From NCBI GenBank assembly GCA_934047225.1, contig OW203989.1, positions 19,505,977-19,569,976 on the forward strand: a stretch of 64,000 nucleotides of DNA, given 5' to 3'. The translations under genes were made by a program, and so were the position numbers. Origin of the DNA: Ypsolopha sequella (lineage: Eukaryota > Arthropoda > Insecta > Lepidoptera > Ypsolophidae). Below the pieces are notes generated by a model. The model had not been told where the DNA came from. It made no database searches and worked only from the letters and a program-made list of their open reading frames with translations. Shown here in pieces: positions 55,973-64,000 of the stretch. The stretch's first letter is position 1. The number at the start of each line of letters is the position of its first letter.

Positions 55973-57398
55973 AACATTCACTCCAAACCAGGCACTGGGC
56001 CTGAAACGCGGGGATCAAAAATAACAATAACCAAATTAAGATTTACATTGGACTTTGAGTGTACACATCAATAAAAATAACTATCTCAGGTTGAGATTGT
56101 TTTGTATTGAATTAACTTATTAACAATAAGAGAAAAAAAAATAAAATGAAAAAAAAGATATGTATATAAATAATGAAAAATATATAAAATATTTTATTTT
56201 GTAGTTGGATCAGTAGACTGATATTACTACATAGTTCCAACGCCAAATGACGTATTCCGTGATTTTAGTGATCATTCCGTTTTTTTCTTCTCGATGATTG
56301 GTGATACTTGTGTCAAATCTAAATAATAATGCGTAATGTAATTCAACTTATCATCTAATTACTCTAATTTTATGTTATAAAATATTTTGATTGGACAAAT
56401 AATTGTCCAAACGCGGAAGCGTGATTGACAAAAATAATAAAATATGTTGCAAATATAATAAATTTGTTCGATCCTTGACTAAACAAACAAGCGATTATCT
56501 TTTAGTAAATATATTTTGTAATATCCACAGAAAATAATATAAAAATCACTAGCCGAGTCTTTAGTAAAGGCAGATTGTATTTTGACAACAAACCAAAAAG
56601 CTTTCGTATTTTCATTGTTTTTGAGTTAAAACTAAAGTAATATTGTGTAATTACTTATTCAAAGTGGTTGAATTCTACTATCTTGTATGCACTCTCATTT
56701 CTGTAATAGCTTTAGGCAAATTATGTTTCTCATCAAAGTGAAGTCAAGTCAAACAGGCAATGAGGATAGCCTCAGGGTACAATATACCTAGTTGTTTACG
56801 ACACATTTCTAGCTATTGAAAAAAAACTTTTTAAAATAGATTCTCTGAAGGTTAAAAAAAATTATTGGTTTTGTTTAATGGCAACCTTAATTCATCTCTA
56901 TTGTTTTAAATTATTATCTAGGTTCTTCTAAGAAATATTTTCATGTCTGACCTTATTTGACCTCCAAGCATTACGTCATTATCATTTCTAAATATGAATG
57001 TATTTTTTTACTATGTGGTTGAAAATTTTGTAAGCACCGTCTTCCACAAATTATACCTTAATGAAACGTAACCTTTAAAAAGATTTTACCTTGCACAAAA
57101 AGAGATTTTTGCAGGGCCATTCTGACAAAATTTATCACAAAGAAAAAAAAAGTTTTGAGACGCCTTAAACCTTAATGCGCTTTTAGCAAACCTATCTATA
57201 CCTTATATACCTATATTACCTATGCTCTGTAAAAGTGTACCATAATTAAATCGAAAAGTCGAATCAAATGTATGGAATCATAGGTGTTTTGGGGGGGAGG
57301 CAAATCGTTTACAAATAGGATAGCAGGGAGCTTGACCTGTAGCTGTCTGTACCTTTTCGCGTGGTTTAAATTCAAGCCCATCACAGATATAAAATTAC

Positions 57399-57580
57399 CT
57401 CTTAGCTCCATCGAAGGTGTCCCCATCGTCATGCTGGAGCTGGTTGAGTGGAGACGCCGAAGACGGCGGCGTGAAGAACACGTCATCGGCGTCGGCGTCG
57501 TCTTGCGGCGTCGTCACGCTGCCCCGGAACGACCGCGACCACTGCATCGATGCCGACTGTCGGGAGCGACGGGTCACCGC
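57399..57580 (-). CDS. iRhom exon: most 5' coding exon recognisable in the window
   Basis: This 182-bp exon has acceptor AG at 57582-57581 and donor AAGAG|GTAATT. It begins in phase 0, so coding exons must exist further upstream, and ends with two bases of an Arg codon completed at 36292. It reads AVTRRSRQSASMQWSRSFRG, then a Thr/Asp-rich acidic stretch (TTPQDDADADD), VFFTPPSSASPLNQLQ, and an end at DGAKR. The basic-then-acidic composition fits the disordered cytosolic N-terminal tail of iRhoms. The intron to the next exon is about 21 kb. Numbering used in the other exon entries starts here as residue 1. Confidence 0.85.
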
Positions 57581-57774
57581 CTGAAAAGAGATGCGGTTTT
57601 AGGACGCCATTTTGTTTTTATTTTCTTCAATGTGTCGGAGAGTCCAAGTTTGATCCCCGCCACGCTGGATTTACTGTTGTACCACGTATGTATACAATGT
57701 ACGGGCACCGTCAATCCTTCCACCCTGCTTAAAAAATCGCTAGATAAGACACCCAGACGAATTTATAAAATACG

Positions 57775-57920
57775 AGCCCGCAGCTTCACCCGCGCTGATT
57801 TAGTTTGCATTTTTCAGGGATAAAAAGTTGCCTACGTCACTCTCCGGCCAATAAACTATATCTATGCGAAAAATCACGTGAAAGACGGACAAACACACTT
57901 TCGCATTTATAATAGTACGG
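57775..57920 (+). repeat. Retroelement tail (GCCCGCAGCTTCACCCGCGC…TTTATAATAGTACGGAT)
   Basis: Shortened member of the family seen at 12800-13290 and 37670-40676, with the same start and the same CTTTCGCATTTATAATA end. It lies just upstream of the 57399-57580 iRhom exon. Confidence 0.6.
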
Positions 57921-58119
57921 ATTTTCAGAATTTGGCGTCGTTGAAAACTTTCCTGAATATCTCTCGGGGAGTTAATTCTCGACCCGACTTTAAGTTCATT
58001 CGCGCGGACTCGCCATGCTGCGACATGCCGCGTTGTTTTTACGGTTAAAATTGTTTTTTTTAACAGAAAAATCAAGTATGACAATTTTGATGTAAAGCTG
58101 CTTGCAATACACATTTAAT

Positions 58120-58245
58120 GCTGAACTATTGGCGTCAATTGCACAGACCAAAATGCTTTCAATTTTTTTATTTCTCTACAAGAAAGCAAAGTTAAGTTAT
58201 GTACTTTGCGGTAAGCGACTGACGTTTAACCTTAATATATTGTTT
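58120..58245. mobile_element. Right half of the TTAA-bounded MITE seen at 24841-25198
   Basis: GCTGAACTATTGGCGTCAAT, CCAAAATGCTTT and GCGACTGACGTTTAACCTTAA match the right arm. The left arm is absent. Confidence 0.65.
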
Positions 58246-58435
58246 TCCTTTGTTTGGTAAAATGTATTTAGAACATGGATTCTATGATGCCACTCTGGTA
58301 TCTAACAAGCTCGCGACAACTTTGTGCTACGGCGGCGCGGCGCAGCATACAATATATAGGTAGTTTTAGCACTTTGGAGACCAACAACTGCACCGTAATA
58401 TCTGCGTATATTAGGTCTCAGGGAGATCGTACGCA

Positions 58436-58738
58436 TTAAAAAGAAAGGCATTTTTCAGATAGAACAGGTATACAACACATGTAACTCCTCGGTCTCTTTA
58501 TATTACTCAAAGATTTCAAAATCATAAATTTCTTTAAAGCTTCAATAAAATTCCTTTCAAAGAAATTATTGTCATCAGAACAGCTTCCGGCAAGAATAGG
58601 ATGGGATATTGCTGAGCTAGCGTCCCGCCCTGTCTTCGCCTGCAAATTTATTACCCCATAACCGGGTCTTCGATCCCTCTGGGCAGCGCCTTCATAATTT
58701 ATACCTCGGAAATATGCTTGCTTAATTCGTTCAACCAT
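58436..58738 (-). other. Unrecognised 100-codon open frame
   Basis: The frame starts MVERIKQAYFRGINYEGAAQ and runs to a stop after EKCLSF. It is mixed in composition, with no signal peptide, membrane helix or repeated motif, and I do not recognise a family. No splice or promoter signals make a case for a gene, and it does not resemble an iRhom N-terminus. It may derive from a repeat or a retrocopy. Confidence 0.2.
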
Positions 58739-59289
58739 ATTTTTTGCGACCTTAAAATTATGAGGGTTTTAGGGACAACTTTAGTGCTTTATAAAATCTT
58801 TTGTAAGATCATTATAGACGTAATAATTTAGGTTGTAGGTACATATTGTAAAAACAATTCTTGAGTAATAAAAGGCTTTTACTAAGTGATTTATAAAGTA
58901 ACAGCAAATGGAAAAGAATGGAAGAATTATCAAAATAACAGTGTTTATTCACCGATTTATGTTCTTGGGCCGTTATTAAATTCAGTAGTGCCCGAAAAAA
59001 GCCTACAATATTTTTAATCGTGGCCGTGCTTTTTAGATGTCAGTTGGGATAACTGAATATGGTAAAATACATTAATATGGACGAGTAATATTAAATTATA
59101 CATTATTTTGAAATAATGTAGATAAAACGTTAAAGATTAGCAGCGAACGATAGCCAGAGGCTCAAGTTTGAATCCTACCAGTCGAACATAGTATTTGTTA
59201 ATTCTGGCGATAAGGAAAACACTTTAATATAAACCTGCTTGCATTAAAAAGCTTGTATATGTACCCGAATTACGGTTAAGACTGTAAGC

Positions 59290-59510
59290 CTTGAGCAAAA
59301 GCAACGCCAGATTTTCGAGGATTCTCCTTGCATTGAAAAAAATATATTTGATTTATTAATATTTTTATCTAGGAATTCTACTTATAAACAATGTATTGAG
59401 ATTTATACTTTTGTCAAAAAAAAAGTTTTCCACCCTCTTTTTGTTGGTTTTAAAACCTTCGTTTCAAGAACGCGGTCAAGAGATCAACTTGATTTTTTTT
59501 TCGTAAAATA
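59290..59510 (+). repeat. Dispersed repeat, copy also at 63090-63225
   Basis: Blocks GGA(T/C)TCTCCTTG.ATTGAAAAA, TATATTTG.TTTATTAATATTTT and TTCAAGAACGCGGT.AAGAGATCA occur in the same order in both places. It is non-coding. Confidence 0.65.
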
Positions 59511-61031
59511 TGTAATAGAATATAAAGGTTACTTAAATCCAATACTATTTTCCCTACAAAATATTTCAATATTAGCTAAAACACACCAATTTGTTGTTTC
59601 ACTGCGTGATCATTATTACGCGTCTAAGAAAATGAGGCTAATGAGCCAACATAAAAATAAGGTCTGTGCCATTGGACTTATTGTGCTGGACGGGTAATAA
59701 AAAAAGTTGCTAGGGTAGTCCATCCTCTTAAAGCTTACCCTCTTATACGTTTGGAACGTAAAAATCATTAGTGAAAAGAGTGTGTGACGTGCATTTATTA
59801 CTTTAAATGTCGCTTATATTTAGGATGGATTCGAGCCACGATCTGATGTTTTAGGGTTAATGATTGACTAAAATGTTGACACTTGTGCTTACCTTAGATA
59901 AAAAAAGTGGTTGGCTATGGAACTTTAGGTTTTGTAATCTAATCGTATAAAAGTGTCATATTTGGACTTATAAAGAGAAAGGCAAGATAATTAACAGTGT
60001 ACTAATTACTGCAATAGGAGTTACGTTCTTTCGAATTAAGAATTTTACGTCCTTTTAAAATTATAGAAAAACAGTCCCAATCAAGAAAACAAAATTATGT
60101 ATTTGTTTATTTCCCAGAAACGTTCTAGTAAATAAACCAAATTTTAATTGTCGTAAGTAAACAACATGTGATTTTAATATAACTTCAGTTTGTAATATCA
60201 TCGCCTTAGAACAATAAACATTGCTACAGTTATTGTTCTGCGATAATAATCTACGCAAGATTCGATTCTTTGTGAATTTTCTACTACCCAAAACAGCTGG
60301 TAGAAAATACTAAATAGTGTTAAGCCCGCCTGTGTGCAGAAATTTTATCTTGTGCTATAAATAATTTTATGATTATTCTTATTATTATTTGTGGAGGTCA
60401 GCGATAGACACAATTTTCATCCCGACACGTAAGTAAAATGGTAATGGTCTCTATTCAACACACTCCAAATAACGTCCCGTGACAAAGCAAAAAATTTACA
60501 TATGGAACGAGAAACCGATTCCAACTGAGAGTGCTTGCACCCATTTTGCTCTATAACATAGAAAGTATCATTGCAGTTTTCACTATTATTTTGCTGTAAC
60601 CGTTTTTTGCAAGTCTGTAATATTGATCATGGCATATTTATTGAAAATATTAAGGGGAACAAAAGAAAAGTTTCGATTCATGTTTTTGATTACTAAGGTT
60701 TATTTTTATTAGGTGTTACCGTTTTGTGATTTCCTTTCGAAAAGCAGTCCCTTTATGCAAGTATCATATTTATATAAAATTAAATTTTTGAATAACTAAT
60801 TTTTAAATGTTTGGTTTTACATCGTCACTGGGCTGTAAAATCTGCTCTTTTTATTTTTATGTATTCTTTTTTAAATTGCATAAAAGAAATTATATCACAT
60901 AGCAGATTTTGTTTGGTGACAATAAACTGATAAAAATATATATTTTTGGCATTTATGGACTAAGTTCTGGTAGAGGTAATACAATGGCATAGAGCTAGCT
61001 TCCTCTGTGTACAATGGTAATACAAGTACGC

Positions 61032-61275
61032 TGGACTGGCAAAAGCCAATAGCCAATAGTCGTCAATAGACGACGTGATAATGAAGCAATTTGATTATCG
61101 CCATTTTGGCGCTGATAGCAGCAGTGAGCAACGTGAGCGTACTCGGAACTAATGTTAGAGATGAGACAATGACGTTATCTATAGTAACAAGTGTCAATTT
61201 TAAGTCTTGGTACGCTCGGTGGGGGGGGGGCGCTTTGAATCGGCACAATTTTTTGTATAGCATAGCCAGTCCAGA
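61032..61275. repeat. Short element with inverted CTGGACTGGC ends
   Basis: GCTGGACTGGCAAAAGCC at the left and ATAGCCAGTCCAGAG at the right bound about 245 bp. It includes a run of ten or so G residues at 61219-61230. Opposite-strand frames inside overlap each other and look fortuitous. Confidence 0.45.
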
Positions 61276-64000
61276 GAGTTATTTATAATATTAATGTATA
61301 ATAAGTATTTTACAAATAAAGGTATTCTTGTGGCGCATGATTCGTGGTTGCAGATAATAAAGCTTTCTGATAAATTACATCAATTTTGCAAAGATAAGGC
61401 AGTGTTTCAGTCGGCCAATCAGTCAGTTAGTTTATTTAGCAGTTAAATAAATGTAAGAAACTAATATAAATTTAATAGACATTATGTAAAATTATATTCA
61501 AAAAGAAAAGATATGTATATATTATATACATATTCATAAATTATAAAAATATCAACATTATTTAAATATAATTGTTCTAAAATGATTATGTACTAAGTTT
61601 TGTGTTCGTTTAGGAATGGGTTATAAGAATGTCTTCTGCCTTTCGTACAAGCTTCTGCCTCATTGTATGACGTTTTAAGTAGTACCTAGTATGAATATTA
61701 CTACACTTTTTGAACCCCTTTTCGAAACATTTTATAAAAATATGTATGGAGAAAGTTTTCCGTTGTTTAGTGCAATTTTGTTAAGAGTGAAAAAGGCAGT
61801 TGTATTTAGTACCTACTGTTTTAATTTAAAAAATCGGCCAAGCGTGAGTCATATCACAAACCCCGTTAAAGTAAAATACTTAGCTTGATTTTGCCACAAC
61901 TTACAAACTACATCATCAATTAGCGTTTTCAGTATTTGTTGTTTAAACACAGTACATGATGCATAAAATATAAAACATTCAAATTTTTAACCCGTAACAA
62001 AAATGGTCTAAAACAAACTACTTTAACGGCCCCCGATTTCTTTATTTTAAAGATAAAAATAATAAAATATAGATTTCTACTCATTTATTTGTAAGAATTT
62101 ACCTAAACAGTTTTTTAAGACCTTCCAGGTAAATAATAATTTTTGATACCGTAAAGAAAAAAAGGGGCAATTACTTTCAATATTTTTACCACCTACGCTG
62201 TGGCTTTGATTCATCTTCTATACAACTTAATTTCAAGTAAATTAATATTAGTTATTAGATTTTCTTTGTCCCTATCGCTTTTAGGAGAATTTCAACTACT
62301 AAATTAATTACCTGATAAATTTTTAACATCAGTCATGTTGAGGTCGGAATTAAACCAGGTTTCTAAAAATATGATGTTTACGTAATTTGAGACTATAAAA
62401 TAATTGTTTTCAGAAGATTTTCTTGAAATACTAAAAAGCGTTTACATTTATATGATTTTAATTTGGTAAGTATATGTAATGGGAAATGTGAAGAGAAAAG
62501 TCACTCAATATTCCTCGTCCTACTATTTAGAATGAGAAACTATTGAGTCGAGCTCGACTTCAAGGAAGGAGAATTATGTAAATAAGGTATTTAGTATTCT
62601 GGGCCACCACTTAGCTCTTCTGCACCGAGTCTCTTCTTGATATCATAAAGACCTTCAGCTGGAACGTTTGCTCTAAAGTTATGCCTTTTTAGTTAGGTCG
62701 GTTTTTCATTTTTCTGAAAGGAAGGACACATACCTACTTTTGTCATTATAATTCGAAGCGTTTGCAATTGCTGTACGTAACATGGTTCATTTAGTCCTTT
62801 ACAACATACATACATATTATCTCATGCCTGTTTCCAAGAAGGATAGGTAGGGACTACATATTTACATCTACTTATATTTTATCAAGTTATTATTATTTAT
62901 TATATTAACGCTCAGCGCACGAGCCGCGCGTGCAGCTCGCCAATCGGCGGTTGTGAGTGCCCGTTTGACAATGACGGTGAATGCTGCGTCGTCATCCTAA
63001 GAACGACACTCACCTTGATGATGCCGAAACTGTATAGTTAAGACTGTACCTGAGCCTAGAGCATGACCAACTCTAGGCTATCTAGGATTCGTTTGAAGAA
63101 ATTCGGACTCTCCTTGTATTGAAAAAAATATATTTGGTTTATTAATATTTTCTCTAGGGATCTTACGTATAAACAATTTGGTTTTCAAACGTTCGCTTCA
63201 AGAACGCGGTTAAGAGATCACCTTTTTTTTTTAAGTGGCTTAACTGTATTGCACATCCTACAGGTTTTATCCCTTTTAATGTAATTTCCTTGCAAATACA
63301 ATTGTTTTAAATTGATGTAATCACTTTGCGTGTATTACTGATTTATTGTGCTATAAAGAACTTAGTTATTATTATCAAGTATTTTCCATATTATTTTAAA
63401 ACTTCCCATTTACTGATAAATCTTCACTTAGACGCCAAATATCAGCTCTATCAGACAATGATAACAAAAAGCTGACTGAAACTTTGGGAATTGTACTATG
63501 TCGTCAAGTTTTCAAAATACTTAAATGCATTACCGACAAGTTGGTCTTACTCGCTAAAAGCACGAATCTAACGTAGGTACTTACTAAATTGGAAAGATCT
63601 ACACATTCATTTTTCATACATTCATCAATTATCACCCATCCATCTCACTTTCGAGTTTTGGTAAACACTATTCTTTCATTTTTTGAATGGTCGGATATAA
63701 CAGCAACAAAGCAGCATGTGAAACGTTAACTCTAGCTCACACCGCCTGCAGACTAGCTTTTAGCTGTAAAACGCGTCCAGTTACACCTAGTTCAGCACTT
63801 AGTCTAATGAACTTTATTCAGCTAGCCTGTTGTTACAGGCTACGAAGCTGATACTGAGCCAGACAAAGTATTTAGCAAGGTAAAGGGGTGAAGCCTTTAT
63901 GGATTTTTGCATGAAATAAAAACTTATTAAATTTAGTTTTAAGTTTGAAACACCAACGTTAAAGACTCGTATATTTTTTTTTTCAGGGGGTTCAACACTA

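Larger units (their letters stand above)
36293..57398. other. iRhom intron, 21 kb, host of the nested gene
   Basis: In addition to features listed separately, stretches such as 46290-47100, 48430-49100, 53450-55580 and 55980-57390 show only AT-rich DNA or fragments too small to name. A repeat-like segment with GAGCGAGCGAAGCGAGC and GTTATGAAATTTGGTAGGCG sits at 53808-54010. No further exons were recognised. Confidence 0.5.
57581..64000. other. Upstream region, probably more iRhom intron
   Basis: Because the 57580 exon starts in phase 0 without an initiator, coding sequence must lie further 5'. I could not recognise such an exon here. Apart from the repeats listed, 58740-59290, 59510-61030, 61280-63090 and 63225-64000 are AT-rich with no supported gene. 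Confidence 0.5.

Overview
The window looks like a piece of a lepidopteran (moth or butterfly) nuclear genome. It is AT-rich and intron-dominated, and it is full of repeat families I associate with Lepidoptera: the elements ending in a GACTCGCACTTGGCCGG-type tail, RTE-type LINE tails ending in EAFVQQWT-like peptides, palindromic MITEs and tRNA-derived SINEs. The assignment rests on this repeat content and on gene structure. No database search was possible.

One gene dominates. On the minus strand, eight exons running from 57580 down to 6263 join in frame, with consistent splice phases, into 597 codons and a stop. The product is an inactive rhomboid (iRhom / RHBDF / Drosophila rhomboid-5 type). 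It has an N-terminal cytosolic tail, a first membrane helix, a large cysteine-rich iRhom homology loop and a rhomboid membrane core in which the protease motif GxSG is GPAG. The 5' end of the gene lies outside the window or in exons I could not recognise. Introns of about 16 kb and 21 kb hold most of the repeats.

Nested in the largest iRhom intron, on the opposite strand, is a small three-exon gene (49202-51273). It encodes a 99-residue secreted protein with eight cysteines and a spacing close to a CBM14/peritrophin-A chitin-binding fold plus one extra cysteine pair. Each exon is too short to stand out as an open reading frame; the gene was found by matching a signal peptide, splice sites and a TATA box.

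Layout: 1-5834 is AT-rich sequence 3' of iRhom with two palindromic MITEs; 5835-8800 holds a short MITE and the last four iRhom exons; 8801-20107 holds iRhom exons 14304-14510 and 19894-20107 amid MITEs, SINEs and a mariner relic; 20108-36133 is a 16 kb intron of repeats with one GC-richer candidate promoter (32820-33290); 36134-36292 is an exon; 36293-57398 is a 21 kb intron with a nested duplication of retroelement sequence (39251-40676), hammerhead-like elements (43889-45742), a GC-rich block (47925-48300) and the nested gene; 57399-57580 is the most 5' exon seen; 57581-64000 is repeat-bearing sequence with no recognisable exon.

The most unusual signal is a family of five hammerhead-ribozyme-like motifs (15144-15193, 17847-17888, 43900-43940, 44111-44160, 45669-45712). 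They have a CTGATGA-type core, a GC-rich stem II, GAAA, a minimal stem III and a closing stem I. Two of them, in opposite orientation, bound a 299-bp insertion flanked by an 11-bp direct repeat, and a related uninterrupted copy of the target sequence lies at about 50660-50885. This fits a short non-autonomous, Penelope-like or retrozyme-like retroelement.
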